A stretch of 64,000 bases of DNA from CBDCRK01 sp965220955 (GCA_965220955.1 CBDCRK010000030.1:62001-126000); one strand, 5' to 3'; shown: positions 35,014-44,557, counted from the first letter of the stretch. The notes: generated by a model from the sequence alone, not told the origin. A program made the numbers and translations.

Positions 35014-36780
35014 ATGACCGACCCGTCGCTAAAAATCCTTATTGGAGTTGCCTGGCCTTACGCTAACGGTCAGCAACATATTGGCCATATTGCTGGTGCT
35101 TATCTTCCACCCGATATTTTTGCCCGTTACCAGCGTATGGTTGGTAACCATGTATTGATGGTTAGTGGTTCTGACACCCACGGTACGCCGATCACTGTGC
35201 GAGCAGAACAAGAGGGTGTAAGCCCAGGCGAGATTGTGGAACGGTTCCATAGGGGTTTTATCGAATGCTATCTGAATCTGGGTCTGACTTTCGATCTCTT
35301 CACCCATACGGACACGCAAAACCATTGGAGTGCGACCCATCAGATGTTCCTGTGCCATTTGCAGGATGGGTACATCTACAAGGATATTCAGAAACAGCTC
35401 TATGATCCTGTGGCCGGGCGTTTTTTGGCTGACCGCTATGTGGAGGGCACCTGTCCCTACTGTAGCAGCGAGGAAGCCCGGGGAGACCAGTGTGATAACT
35501 GTGGCCGCACCTACGAAGCCATCGAACTGCAGAATCCCCGTTCCAAAATCACTAGCAGTACTAACCTAGAAGTGCGGGAGACAGAACATTTCTTCTTTGA
35601 CCTGGCCAAACTGAATGAACCGCTACTGAGGTGGACCCAGCAGGGCAAGGAGCATTGGCGGCCCAATGTGCTCAACTTTGCCCGCACCCAACTAGAGCAA
35701 AGGGAACTGCGGGGCCGTCCTATCACTCGGGACATGGAGTGGGGGGTTGCGATTCCTTTAGAAGGCTATGCGGGTAAGTGTATTTATGTTTGGTACGAAG
35801 CCGTCATTGGTTATTTCAGCGCCGCTGTCGAATGGGCTCATTTAAACCAGACTCCGGGGAAGTGGCGAGAGTGGTGGGATGCTTCTATGAACCGCAGTGC
35901 CTGCATCTATAATTTTATTGGCAAAGATAATATTCCGTTTCATGCGATTATGTGGCCGGGAATGCTGATAGCCCACAACAATCTGAATCTGCCTTATGAC
36001 GTGCCAGCCAACGAGTACCTTAACATGTACGGGCGCAAGTTTAGCAAGAGTCGCGGCCATAGTATCAGCATTAGCAGCGTTCTGGAACGTTATCAGGCCG
36101 ATGCCTGGCGCTATGTGTTGACAGCAATGGCGCCGGAGGCCAATGATGTAGACTTTGCTTGGGATGACTTTGTGGAGAGAGTCAACAACGAGCTGGTAGC
36201 AAACTGGGGTAATCTAGTTAATCGAGTGCTGGGTTTTGCTTACCGGCGTTTCCATGGAGTTGTGCCGACACCTAGCTTGCTGGATGAAAATGATCAAGCT
36301 CTGTTGACCGAAGTTAAGGCAGGTTTTGAGAGCGTTGGTGGCCTTTATCAGGCGGTAAAGCTCAAGGCTGCGTTGACTGAAGTCCGCCGTATCAGCCAGC
36401 GGGTCAATCAGTACCTCAACAACAAGGCTCCCTGGAGCACCATCAAAAGTGATCCTCAAGCTGCGGCTACCGCCGTTTATGTGGCTTTGCAGTCCATTGA
36501 TTGGCTCAAGATCCTGTGGTCGCCTATTTTGCCTCACAGCAGCCAGCAATTACACGAGATGCTAGGCTATGATGGCTTACTCTTTGGCCGTCAGTATACT
36601 GAAACCGTTCACGACGAGCGAGGATCGCATCTGGTGCTGCGTTATGACCACGGCAATGCCACCGGCCGCTGGGAGGCTGGTAGATTGTTCCCGGGGCAGA
36701 CCCTTCGCCAACCCCAGCCTCTCTTTGTCAAGCTGGATGATGACGTGCCAGAACATGAAGTCGCCCTGCTAGCCCGATAA
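35014..36780 (+). CDS. metG: Methionyl-tRNA synthetase
   Basis: MetRS (588 aa) charges tRNA-Met. The HIGH motif is HIGH at residues 22-25 in GQQHIGHIAGAYLPPD. A Cys4 zinc knuckle CPYC and CDNC follows, and the KMSKS loop reads KFSKSRG. The anticodon-binding helical domain occupies the last third. It lacks the C-terminal EMAP-like dimerisation domain of longer MetRS. It stands alone between chdC and vapBC. Confidence 0.97.
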   Translation: MTDPSLKILIGVAWPYANGQQHIGHIAGAYLPPDIFARYQRMVGNHVLMVSGSDTHGTPITVRAEQEGVSPGEIVERFHRGFIECYLNLGLTFDLFTHTDTQNHWSATHQMFLCHLQDGYIYKDIQKQLYDPVAGRFLADRYVEGTCPYCSSEEARGDQCDNCGRTYEAIELQNPRSKITSSTNLEVRETEHFFFDLAKLNEPLLRWTQQGKEHWRPNVLNFARTQLEQRELRGRPITRDMEWGVAIPLEGYAGKCIYVWYEAVIGYFSAAVEWAHLNQTPGKWREWWDASMNRSACIYNFIGKDNIPFHAIMWPGMLIAHNNLNLPYDVPANEYLNMYGRKFSKSRGHSISISSVLERYQADAWRYVLTAMAPEANDVDFAWDDFVERVNNELVANWGNLVNRVLGFAYRRFHGVVPTPSLLDENDQALLTEVKAGFESVGGLYQAVKLKAALTEVRRISQRVNQYLNNKAPWSTIKSDPQAAATAVYVALQSIDWLKILWSPILPHSSQQLHEMLGYDGLLFGRQYTETVHDERGSHLVLRYDHGNATGRWEAGRLFPGQTLRQPQPLFVKLDDDVPEHEVALLAR

Positions 36781-37025
36781 AGTATAGGGTCTGCAGCTTA
36801 TGAGGTTGGATGGATGTTGGCAACCATTCACGGGAAACTGGGCCAGTTGCACAAAACCTGTTTAATCCCAGTCGGTTATATCGCCCCTCTCTAGACCCTA
36901 TCAGAGCAAACCAACCCCCTCCCTACCCTCTCCGTGAAGCCTGACACTTTCTACTCAACTCAGGTTGCTCCCACTGTGATCTGCAGGTTAACCAGCCGCG
37001 AGATCAGGGCAGGCACAGAGAAATT

Positions 37026-37487
37026 TTATCCCCTTCTTTTCTCCGGCCTTCTTCCTTTTCGCGCAACCGCAGCCTTGACCCAACTCTCAACCCTGAGATC
37101 CATTTTCTCCGCGATCAGATCAAAATGGCGGTCAGCGTGGGGAGGGGTTACCCGATTCTCTTGTGCCACTGTAGCAATTAGGACATCGGTAGCTAGAATC
37201 GTGATCCCCTGCTTCCTCAGGTCAAAGGCGGTCCGATAGCTTCTTGTCCATATGGCTCTGCTGACGGAAAACTGATGGAGAGCAGAGAGTTCTTCGGAGA
37301 GTTCCGTATAGTCTTTTTCGTCCTGTGCCCCGCCGAGGATCTCAAGCAGGATCAGGGGTGTCATGGCTCCTTTCCTTTCCGCCAGGACTTGGTTCCCCCG
37401 ACTCTGAATCGTGGGCATACCATCAGGGCGCAAAGCCCAGATCCATGCTGAGGTGTCGATGAGCAGGAAGTCCTCAGTCATCTGCAC
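37026..37487 (-). CDS. vapC: VapC-family PIN-domain toxin
   Basis: A 153-aa PIN-domain ribonuclease. The four acidic positions are recognisable: Asp in FLLIDTSAW, Glu in PLILLEILGG, Asp in ATDVLIATVA and Asp in HADRHFDLIAEK. The start overlaps the vapB end by 14 bases, the normal coupling of antitoxin and toxin. The C-terminal ~15 residues (KAAVARKGRRPEKRRG) form a basic tail longer than usual. Confidence 0.9.
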   Translation of the reverse strand: MQMTEDFLLIDTSAWIWALRPDGMPTIQSRGNQVLAERKGAMTPLILLEILGGAQDEKDYTELSEELSALHQFSVSRAIWTRSYRTAFDLRKQGITILATDVLIATVAQENRVTPPHADRHFDLIAEKMDLRVESWVKAAVARKGRRPEKRRG

Positions 37488-37683
37488 GCATGCGTCTCAG
37501 GTCCTCAACTGTGAGCATCAGAGGAGTTTTCCCCAAGCGCTGCCTCAACCGTTCAATCCGCTGCTGACGGATGACCTCCTGTAAAGCCAGCTCAATGAGC
37601 TGCCGTTTCTTTTTTGTGCCCGTCGCTGCCATGGCCTCCTGCAGCAGCTTTTCATCGAGTTCAATTGTAGTTCGCGTTGGCAT
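37474..37683 (-). CDS. vapB: VapB-type antitoxin
   Basis: A 69-aa antitoxin beginning PTRTTIELDEKLLQEAMAAT, a ribbon-helix-helix DNA-binding part of the VapB/AbrB-like RHH class, followed by TKKKRQLIELALQEVIRQQR and a C-terminal toxin-binding tail. The in-frame ATG at 37707 would add 8 residues but lies inside a palindrome that looks like the operator, so 37683 is preferred. Confidence 0.85.
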   Translation of the reverse strand: MPTRTTIELDEKLLQEAMAATGTKKKRQLIELALQEVIRQQRIERLRQRLGKTPLMLTVEDLRRMRADD

Positions 37684-37702
37684 CTTATTTTGCTCATTTT
37701 TA

Positions 37703-37719
37703 TGCATACTATGTATGCA
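37703..37719. promoter_or_regulatory. Palindromic operator candidate of vapBC
   Basis: A perfect inverted repeat TGCATAC-TAT-GTATGCA lies 20 bases upstream of the chosen vapB start. VapBC complexes usually repress their own promoter by binding such palindromes through the RHH domain. Seen directly as a palindrome; the operator role is inference. Confidence 0.6.
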
Positions 37720-37849
37720 AATCTACCCCCAAAGCCGTATCATTACATACCTTCCTGCGTCAAGCGCAGAATTGGGAGAGAAGGGGGTCGCCAAAAATAG
37801 AGAATCGTTGCCTTAAAAACAAAGGGTCGGGACAACGAGCCTTAAGGGC

Positions 37850-37878
37850 TTGCCTTTTATGCTAACTGGCACTAAAGT
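37850..37878 (+). promoter_or_regulatory. Candidate sigma70-type promoter of tRNA-Pro
   Basis: TTGCCT (37850-37855) and TAAAGT (37873-37878) are spaced by 17 bases and end 14 bases before the tRNA. Each hexamer matches 4 of 6 consensus bases, so this is plausible but not strong. Confidence 0.4.
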
Positions 37879-37892
37879 AACAACACTCAGAT

Positions 37893-37969
37893 CGGGGCGT
37901 AGCGCAGCCTGGTAGCGCACTCGCTTGGGGTGCGAGTGGTCGGCCGTTCAAATCGGCTCGCCCCGACCA
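37893..37969 (+). tRNA. tRNA-Pro (anticodon GGG)
   Basis: A 77-base cloverleaf with the CCA end encoded. The acceptor stem pairs CGGGGCG with CGCCCCG, the D arm is GCGCAGCCTGGTAGCGC, the anticodon arm is CTCGC-TTGGGGT-GCGAG with anticodon GGG, and the T arm contains GTTCAAAT. It reads CCC and CCT proline codons. It has its own promoter candidate and terminator. Confidence 0.96.
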
Positions 37970-37977
37970 TTCATCGT

Positions 37978-38026
37978 GAGGCGACCCAATAGCAGGGAAC
38001 TCTCCAGGGTCGCCTCTTCTTTTTTA
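37978..38026 (+). terminator. Intrinsic terminator after tRNA-Pro
   Basis: A perfect 10-bp stem, GAGGCGACCC (37978-37987) with GGGTCGCCTC (38007-38016), is followed directly by TTCTTTTTTA. It separates the tRNA from surE. Confidence 0.9.
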
Positions 38027-38075
38027 CAATAAGATCGCCCTTGTCCTTTGGAGGGCAATTTGCTCAAATACTTCT

Positions 38076-38825
38076 ATGGTTATCTTGGTCTCTAACGATG
38101 ATGGAATTCAGTCCGAGGGGATTAGCGCTCTGGAAGAAGCGCTTAAGACGGTGGGAGAGGTCTATACTGTTGCGCCTGATCGTGAGCGGAACGCGGTTAG
38201 CCATGCACTGACCCTCCACCGTCCACTACGCGTGCAGGAGCTGGCGGACCGGCGATTCGCCGTAGACGGCACACCGACTGACTGTGTGAATCTGGCGGTG
38301 AAAGGGTTTTTGCCGGTACGGCCCCAACTTGTGGTTTCTGGCATCAATAAAGGACCCAATCTCGGCGATGACGTTATGTACTCTGGCACGGTCTCGGCTG
38401 CCATTGAAGGAGTTCTTCTGGGAATCCCCTCGATTGCGGTTTCCATTGCGGCCTTCCGAGACTACTCCTTTGAGGTGGCAGCAGAGTTTGCTGCTGGTCT
38501 TGCCTCCCGGGTATTAGAGAAAGGTATACCTCCCGATACACTACTCAACGTAAACGTCCCTCATTTGCCTGCGCGAGAGATTAAAGGATTCCGTGTTACC
38601 CGCCAGGGCAAACGACGCTATGGCAACGCTATTGTGGAGCGGACCGATCCGCGGGGAGAAAAATATTATTGGATTGGTGGAGATGATTTGGGGTTTGTGC
38701 ACGAGGAAGGAACTGACTGTGTGGCTGTACACGAGGGGTTTATCTCTGTGACCCCTCTGCATATCGATCTGACGAACCACAAGTCATTAGCGGAAATCCA
38801 AGCCCTCATGTTTCCATGGCCATAG
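38076..38825 (+). CDS. surE: 5'/3'-nucleotidase SurE
   Basis: SurE (249 aa) is a survival-associated nucleotidase. The metal site is at the start: MVILVSNDDGIQSEGI with the NDD motif, then APDRERNAVSHALTLHRPLR and SGINKGPNLGDDVMYSGTVS. It overlaps pcm by 10 bases; surE-pcm is a classic stress/repair pair. Its ATG begins the six-gene run to rnc. Confidence 0.97.
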   Translation: MVILVSNDDGIQSEGISALEEALKTVGEVYTVAPDRERNAVSHALTLHRPLRVQELADRRFAVDGTPTDCVNLAVKGFLPVRPQLVVSGINKGPNLGDDVMYSGTVSAAIEGVLLGIPSIAVSIAAFRDYSFEVAAEFAAGLASRVLEKGIPPDTLLNVNVPHLPAREIKGFRVTRQGKRRYGNAIVERTDPRGEKYYWIGGDDLGFVHEEGTDCVAVHEGFISVTPLHIDLTNHKSLAEIQALMFPWP

Positions 38826-39463
38826 ACTACGCCCAAGCATGTGAAAAAATGGTGCACGAGCAGCTAGTGAGCCGGGGTATTAAAGACTCCCGGGTGCTTG
38901 CTGCCATGGCCAAAGTCCCGCGTCACCTGTTTATTGATGAGGAGTTGCGAGACCGAGCCTACGACGATCATCCTCTGCCCATTGGCAAGGACCAAACGAT
39001 CTCGCAACCCTACATGGTAGCGCTCATGATCGAGGCCTTGGGGTTCAAGGGGGAAGAACAGGTGCTTGAAATAGGTACTGGCTCGGGTTATGAGGCAGCG
39101 GTCCTGGCTGAGTTATGCGCGCAGGTCTTTTCCGTTGAGCGGGTGGAAGAGCTGGCTGTTAAAGCGCGTATGGTGCTGGCAAGTCTAGGATACCGGAACG
39201 TTACTATTCTTGTGGATGATGGAACCCTGGGTTGGGAAGAGTATGCTCCGTATGACGGGGTCGTAGTTTCCGCCGCGTCTCCGGGTATTCCTCGCCCGCT
39301 TCTTGAGCAACTGAGGCTCGGTGGCTGTCTAGTTCTGCCAGTAGGTGAAGAAGAGTTGCAGAGCCTAGTGCGCGTCTGGAAAGAAGAGGCAGGACTTAGA
39401 GAGGAATACCTGGGAGAGTGTCGGTTTGTAAAGCTCATGGGAATGCACGGGTGGGAAGATTAA
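38816..39463 (+). CDS. pcm: Protein-L-isoaspartate O-methyltransferase
   Basis: Pcm (215 aa) repairs isoaspartyl residues in aged proteins using SAM. The N-terminal RVLAAMAKVPRHLFIDEELR and DHPLPIGKDQTISQPYMVAL are family-specific, and motif I is VLEIGTGSGYEAAVLAEL. It overlaps surE and the next gene by about 10-13 bases. Confidence 0.97.
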   Translation: MAIDYAQACEKMVHEQLVSRGIKDSRVLAAMAKVPRHLFIDEELRDRAYDDHPLPIGKDQTISQPYMVALMIEALGFKGEEQVLEIGTGSGYEAAVLAELCAQVFSVERVEELAVKARMVLASLGYRNVTILVDDGTLGWEEYAPYDGVVVSAASPGIPRPLLEQLRLGGCLVLPVGEEELQSLVRVWKEEAGLREEYLGECRFVKLMGMHGWED

Positions 39464-40629
39464 GAATTTATCTCGATCATAATGCCACCACGCCGCTACG
39501 GTCGGAAGTGTGGGAGGCAATGCAGCCCTATTTCCATGAATACTTTGGCAACCCGGCAAGTGCCCATTGGGCTGGACGCCAGGCTAGAAGAGGGCTGGAG
39601 GAAGCGCGGGAGCAGGTAGCTACTCTCATTGGCGCCCGGTCTGAGGAGGTGCTCTTTACCAGTGGGGGGACGGAAAGCAACAATCTGGCACTTGTTGGTG
39701 TGGCACGGGCACTGAAAGCACAGGGACAACATATTATTACCACAACAGTAGAACACTCGTCCATTTTGGAGACTCTTCGGGCTCTGGAAAGGGAGGGCTT
39801 TACAGTTACTTTTCTCCCGGTTGATAACGAGGGCACGGTAAGCGCTGCCACTGTAGCTGAGACGTTACGCTCGGACACAATCCTTGTTTCCATAGCTCTG
39901 GCAAACAATGAGGTGGGAGCTATTCAGCCCATCCAGCAAATCAGCTACCTGACCGGGAGTAAGGGGATTCTTCTTCATACGGACGCGGTGCAAGCTGCGG
40001 GCAAGTTGCCCATTAACATGTCAGCCCTGGGGGTTGATCTTCTTTCGCTTTCCGCCCATAAGATCTACGGGCCAAAAGGCGTGGGCGCCCTTTTCGTGCG
40101 CCAGGGGGTGTTGCTAGCACCCCTCCATTATGGTGGTCCGCAGGAGCGTGAACGGCGGGCAGGAACGGAGAATGTAGCCGGCCTTGTAGGGTTTGGTAAG
40201 GCAGCTTGGCTTGCCTGTCAGGAGTTGGAAGAGACCACAGCCCGGTGTTCCAACCTGACGGAAAAACTATGGCAAGGGCTCCACAAGGAAGTTGCCGGAA
40301 TAAAACTGAACGGTCCTCTCACCGGTAGATTAGCCAACACCCTTAATGTTGGCTTTTCAGGGGTTGTGGGTGAGAGCCTGATGATGGGTCTTGACCTAGC
40401 GGGGATTGCGGTCTCCACAGGCTCAGCCTGCGCCGCCGGGGCGGTTGAGCCTTCACACGTTATCCTTGCCATGGGTAGAACTGAAGAGGAGGCAAAGAGT
40501 GCTATCCGCTTTAGCCTGGGTAAAAATACCGCTGAGGCAGAGATCGATGCTGTTCTGGAAATTCTACCTGGGCTGGTTGAGCGCATACGTGGCGTACAAT
40601 TACCAAAGGAAGAAGGAATAGCGGTATGA
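39451..40629 (+). CDS. Cysteine desulfurase (NifS/IscS class)
   Basis: A 392-aa PLP enzyme that moves sulfur from cysteine. It starts RIYLDHNATTPLRSEVWEAM after GTG 39451, which lies within the end of pcm; an upstream start at 39418 would add residues without homology. The PLP lysine is in SLSAHKIYGPKG and the active-site Cys in STGSACAAGAVEPSHV. It overlaps mnmA by 4 bases, so it probably supplies sulfur for tRNA thiolation rather than a full Fe-S operon, of which no iscU or hesB gene is present. Confidence 0.94.
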   Translation: MGRLRIYLDHNATTPLRSEVWEAMQPYFHEYFGNPASAHWAGRQARRGLEEAREQVATLIGARSEEVLFTSGGTESNNLALVGVARALKAQGQHIITTTVEHSSILETLRALEREGFTVTFLPVDNEGTVSAATVAETLRSDTILVSIALANNEVGAIQPIQQISYLTGSKGILLHTDAVQAAGKLPINMSALGVDLLSLSAHKIYGPKGVGALFVRQGVLLAPLHYGGPQERERRAGTENVAGLVGFGKAAWLACQELEETTARCSNLTEKLWQGLHKEVAGIKLNGPLTGRLANTLNVGFSGVVGESLMMGLDLAGIAVSTGSACAAGAVEPSHVILAMGRTEEEAKSAIRFSLGKNTAEAEIDAVLEILPGLVERIRGVQLPKEEGIAV

Positions 40630-41720
40630 GCAGGACAAGAGTGCTCATGGCTATGAGCGGGGGAGTAGACAGCTCGGTGGCTGCGGCTCTGCTTTATGAG
40701 GCTGGATATGATGTCATTGGCATCTCCATGTTACTGGCGGGCTCGACTGAGGGAAAAGATGGCAGCTGTTGCTCACTTGATGATTTTCAGGATGCCAGAC
40801 GGGTGGCTGAACAACTCGACATCCCCTATTACGTGCTCAATCTGAAAGAGGAGTTTCGCCAACAGGTCATCGATGTCTTTACCGAGGAATACCTGCGCGG
40901 GCGCACCCCTAATCCCTGCCTGCTGTGCAACCGTGACTTAAAGTTTGATATCCTCTGGCGCCGAGCACAGGAGTTAGGTGCAGACTATGTTGCCACCGGC
41001 CATTATGCTCGTATTGTTGCTGATCAGGCATCGGGTTGCTACCAACTTCTACGTGGCCGGGACGAGCATAAGGATCAGTCCTATTTCCTCTTTACTCTCA
41101 CCCAGGAGCAACTCTCGCGCACCCTTTTCCCTGTAGGGAATCTGACCAAGGCTCAGGTGCGGGACAAGGCGAGGACACTTGGTTTACAAGTGGCGGCGAA
41201 GCCGGAAAGTCAGGAGATCTGCTTTGTTCCTGATAAGAATTATGCCCGTTTTATTGAGGGTCGTCTGCCCGCAGACCGCTTCCGGCCGGGCGAGATTGTT
41301 GATGCGCAAGGTAGGGTACTTGGTACTCATCCAGGGGTTCAGCGTTTTACCGTTGGCCAGCGGCGGGGCCTGGGCCTATCCGGTTTTGCTCGGCCACTTT
41401 ACGTAACCTCTATTGATGCCGCAGGCGCGCAGGTCACAGTAGGACCAAAGGAGGAGCTGGTGGCTCGGGGACTAATAGCTCATAAGGTCAACTGGATCGA
41501 AGGAGTGCCGGCAGGAGAGGTGCGATTTGGGGTAAGGATCCGCTACCGCCATCCTACAATCACAGCTCGGGCCAGGCTGAGCGGTGGAGATACGGTACAG
41601 GTCTTTTTTGAGGAGGGCTGTCCTGCGGTGACGCCTGGCCAGGCAGCCGTGTTCTACCATGGTGAACAGGTACTGGGTGGCGGATGGATTGAAAAGGCTC
41701 TGTTGGAGACAGAACACTGA
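40626..41720 (+). CDS. mnmA: tRNA-specific 2-thiouridylase
   Basis: MnmA (364 aa) thiolates U34 of Lys, Glu and Gln tRNAs. The PP-loop is MAMSGGVDSSVAAALL, the first catalytic Cys is in NPCLLCNRDLKF and the second in PESQEICFVPDKNY. It follows a cysteine desulfurase by ATGA overlap, matching a sulfur relay. Confidence 0.97.
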   Translation: MSRTRVLMAMSGGVDSSVAAALLYEAGYDVIGISMLLAGSTEGKDGSCCSLDDFQDARRVAEQLDIPYYVLNLKEEFRQQVIDVFTEEYLRGRTPNPCLLCNRDLKFDILWRRAQELGADYVATGHYARIVADQASGCYQLLRGRDEHKDQSYFLFTLTQEQLSRTLFPVGNLTKAQVRDKARTLGLQVAAKPESQEICFVPDKNYARFIEGRLPADRFRPGEIVDAQGRVLGTHPGVQRFTVGQRRGLGLSGFARPLYVTSIDAAGAQVTVGPKEELVARGLIAHKVNWIEGVPAGEVRFGVRIRYRHPTITARARLSGGDTVQVFFEEGCPAVTPGQAAVFYHGEQVLGGGWIEKALLETEH

Positions 41721-41774
41721 GATAGATGAGACAGACAGTTGAGACAGAGAATTCAGGCTGATAATATTCAGACT

Positions 41775-43082
41775 ATGAAAGTTGCGGTGGCCACGCTTGG
41801 CTGTAAGGTCAACCACTATGACTCTGCAGTCATTGAAGATCGCCTGCGAAGCGAAGGGTACGCCGTTGTCCCCTTTCCTGCACAGGCGGACGCCTATATT
41901 GTTAACAGTTGTACGGTGACAAACCGGGCTGACGCTGAGAGCCGTCAGCTTGCCCGCCGGGCCCGACGCTTAAACCCTCATGCCCGGGTTATCATGACCG
42001 GCTGCTATGCGCAGGTAAGCTCACAGCAAATCAGTCATATTCCAGAAGTGGACTACGTGGTTGGTCTTGGCCGCCTAGCCGACCTGTTACAGGTAGTGAA
42101 GGGTGAAGTAGAGGAGAAGCGGGTTTTTGTCAGCAATTTGCGCAGAGCCGAGCAGGTGGACACATTCGGAACCCTCACCTTTAGTAGCCAGACCCGTGCG
42201 TTTCTTAAAATCCAGGAGGGATGTAACCTCTTCTGCACCTTTTGTATTGTTCCTTTTTCCCGCGGAAAAAGCCGTAGTGTACCCCCACGTATTGTGCTTG
42301 AGCAGCTTGATCTTTTAGGTGAGCGAGGGTTTCAGGAGGTGGTGCTCTCAGGCATCCATCTGGGTGGCTATGGGTCTGACCTGGATCCCGCTGTGGACCT
42401 TACCTGGCTCCTGGAAACAATTGAAGAACGGAGGCCGGTTCCCCGAGTGCGGCTTAGCTCTCTTGACCCGCACGAGATCAACGAGAAAATGGTCCGTCTT
42501 GTTGCCCAAGCTGAAACCCTCTGTCCCCATTTCCATATCCCCCTGCAGTCTGGTGACAATAGTATTCTGCAACGAATGCGTCGTCGTTATGATACGGCCC
42601 TTACTGGTGAGGTTTTGGCTATGGTTCGGGAACTCCTTCCCCATGCCGCCATTGGCACGGACCTCATTGTTGGATTTCCGGGTGAAGGTGAGGAGGAGTT
42701 TGCCCAGGGCTATGCGTTTCTCGAGGAGATGCCGCTAACCTATTTTCATGTTTTTCCCTATTCCCCTCGCTCAGGTACTACTGCAGCCAAATTCTCTTAC
42801 CAAGTCCTTCCCGCAACGATTGAGGAACGGGCGCGCCAGGTGCGCAAATTGGGCGAGCAGAAAAAGGCTGCTTTCTGTCGTCGTTTCCTGGGTTACCCCT
42901 TGCCGGTACTCTTTGAGCATAGCCGGGATAAGTCTTCTTCGCTGCTTAAGGGGTATAGCCGTAACTACCTGCGCACCCTGGTTGCTGCTGGAGACGAATG
43001 GATGAACAAAGAGGCAGAGGTCCGCATTGAGCGCACTCGGGGTGGGGTGGCGTGGGGCACTCTACTAGAGGCTGATGGCTGA
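41775..43082 (+). CDS. mtaB: tRNA (t6A37) methylthiotransferase, MtaB-like
   Basis: A 435-aa radical SAM methylthiotransferase. The N-terminal UPF0004 domain starts MKVAVATLGCKVNHYDSAVI with conserved Cys residues (also VNSCTVTNRAD and TGCYAQV), the radical SAM cluster is CNLFCTFCIVPFSRGKSRS, and a TRAM-like end follows. The LGCKVNxxDS form is typical of MtaB rather than MiaB (LGCQMN), so ms2t6A37 formation on ANN-decoding tRNAs is likely. ATG 41775 gives the canonical N-terminus. Confidence 0.9.
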   Translation: MKVAVATLGCKVNHYDSAVIEDRLRSEGYAVVPFPAQADAYIVNSCTVTNRADAESRQLARRARRLNPHARVIMTGCYAQVSSQQISHIPEVDYVVGLGRLADLLQVVKGEVEEKRVFVSNLRRAEQVDTFGTLTFSSQTRAFLKIQEGCNLFCTFCIVPFSRGKSRSVPPRIVLEQLDLLGERGFQEVVLSGIHLGGYGSDLDPAVDLTWLLETIEERRPVPRVRLSSLDPHEINEKMVRLVAQAETLCPHFHIPLQSGDNSILQRMRRRYDTALTGEVLAMVRELLPHAAIGTDLIVGFPGEGEEEFAQGYAFLEEMPLTYFHVFPYSPRSGTTAAKFSYQVLPATIEERARQVRKLGEQKKAAFCRRFLGYPLPVLFEHSRDKSSSLLKGYSRNYLRTLVAAGDEWMNKEAEVRIERTRGGVAWGTLLEADG

Positions 43083-43825
43083 TGGCTGAAAGCTTACCTA
43101 AGCACGAATCCTTTGCTCTTCTGGAAAAGAAACTGCAGTACCATTTCAAGCAGAAAAATCTATTGGCGATTGCTCTTACCCATCGCTCTTTTATCTTGCA
43201 CAGGCAGGGAGAGCATAACGAAAGACTTGAGTTTCTTGGTGATGCGGTGCTTAACTTGGTCATCGGCAGTCTTTTGATGCAACATTTTCCCGGACGCAAC
43301 GAGGGGGATCTGTCAAAATTGCGCGCTTCACTAGTCAATGCTCAGATGTTGGCTCGCAAGGCCGGAGAATGGTCCCTTGGCCAGTGGCTCCTGCTTGGGA
43401 GAGGAGAAGATAAAAGTGGGGGACGTCAAAAGATGTCTATCCTGGCTGCTGCTTATGAGGCGGTGTTAGGGGCGGTGTATCAGGACGGAGGCATTACTCC
43501 GGTAAGTGAGATCGTTTCCCGCCACTTTACCCCCGAGTTAGAGGAAGAATCCTGGGCTCTTTTAAAAGATTACAAGACCCCCCTGCAGGAAATCACCCAA
43601 AGGGTCTTTAAAGAGACTCCGGTCTACACCGTGGTGCAAGAGTCTGGGCCTGATCACGCCAAGAGGTTTGTGAGCCAAATTTCCATTGCCGGAAAGCTAT
43701 ACGGCCACGGAGAGGGCAAAAGCAAGAAAAGTGCTGAACAGGTCGCAGCCCTACAAACCTTGGAGATGCTCAAAAAAGAGCAAGAGAACCTCCAGTTTCA
43801 CGAAAGACCTAAGATAGCGGGATAA
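43082..43825 (+). CDS. rnc: Ribonuclease III
   Basis: RNase III (247 aa) cuts double-stranded RNA in rRNA processing. The catalytic signature is NERLEFLGDAVLNLVI near residue 40, with AAAYEAVLGAVYQDGG holding the second acidic pair. The dsRNA-binding domain covers about residues 165-235 (DYKTPLQEITQRVFKETPVY onwards). It shares one base with the mtaB stop. Confidence 0.97.
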   Translation: MAESLPKHESFALLEKKLQYHFKQKNLLAIALTHRSFILHRQGEHNERLEFLGDAVLNLVIGSLLMQHFPGRNEGDLSKLRASLVNAQMLARKAGEWSLGQWLLLGRGEDKSGGRQKMSILAAAYEAVLGAVYQDGGITPVSEIVSRHFTPELEEESWALLKDYKTPLQEITQRVFKETPVYTVVQESGPDHAKRFVSQISIAGKLYGHGEGKSKKSAEQVAALQTLEMLKKEQENLQFHERPKIAG

Positions 43826-43852
43826 TAGCCCTCTTGGAGAATATGTCACTCC

Positions 43853-44338
43853 TCAGTTGAGCCGAGCCTGGATCTCTTTTATGGCCCGCAGGGCCATCTC
43901 ATCGCCGGGGTGAAAGCGTAACGCTCCCTGAAATTCCTCCATTGCCTTTATTAACATGCCTTTCATGGCATAAATCCGCCCCAGGTTAAGGTAAGGGAAA
44001 TGGCGGGGTTCATAGCGCTTGGCTCCCTTGGCCTTCTCTAGCCAGGGGATAGCCTCATCCAGCTTCCGCTTGTGCATGAGGTAGACACCTATGTCGTTGT
44101 AGGGGTTGCCAAATTCCGGGTCAATCTGAATGGCAGCCTCACACTCTACTATAGCCCCGTCAAGGTCTCCCTGCTTGCTATAAGCCCACCCCAGGTAGGT
44201 GTGAGCATCCGCTGTTGGGTAAAGCGAAAGGGAGAGTTTATAGAGTCGTATGGCTTCTTCTAGGTCGCCGTTGTGCTGCGCACCTAGACCCTCTTCTACC
44301 AGTTTCATTGCCCTCTCATAAGTATCTGCCGCTGCCAT
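43853..44338 (-). CDS. Tetratricopeptide repeat protein
   Basis: A 161-aa soluble protein of tandem TPR units: NGDLEEAIRLYKLSLSLYPT, QGDLDGAIVECEAAIQIDPE, KRKLDEAIPWLEKAKGAKR and KGMLIKAMEEFQGALRFHPG. No signal peptide or membrane segment. TPRs mediate protein-protein contact; the partner is unknown. It converges with rnc with a 27-base gap. Confidence 0.85.
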   Translation of the reverse strand: MAAADTYERAMKLVEEGLGAQHNGDLEEAIRLYKLSLSLYPTADAHTYLGWAYSKQGDLDGAIVECEAAIQIDPEFGNPYNDIGVYLMHKRKLDEAIPWLEKAKGAKRYEPRHFPYLNLGRIYAMKGMLIKAMEEFQGALRFHPGDEMALRAIKEIQARLN

Positions 44339-44557
44339 ATGCTTTTCCTTAATGTAATAATCTTATTCTCTATTCTCCCAGCATAACAAGATGAAATCTC
44401 TTCAGCAAACAGTCATCTTCCTAATGGTATGAACATCGCCACACTTTGTTTTCTCTGCTTGAGCCTGGTCTTGGTAGCAAAACAGGAGTGCGCTCATGCC
44501 CTATTTCTGGTAACATAACCGAACCGAAAAATTTTAGCGCGTATGGGAGGAAGACTT

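Noticed and set aside
37893..37969. tRNA-Pro as an integration site of a mobile island
   Set aside because: No integrase and no second copy of the tRNA 3' end were found nearby; the genes downstream are housekeeping.
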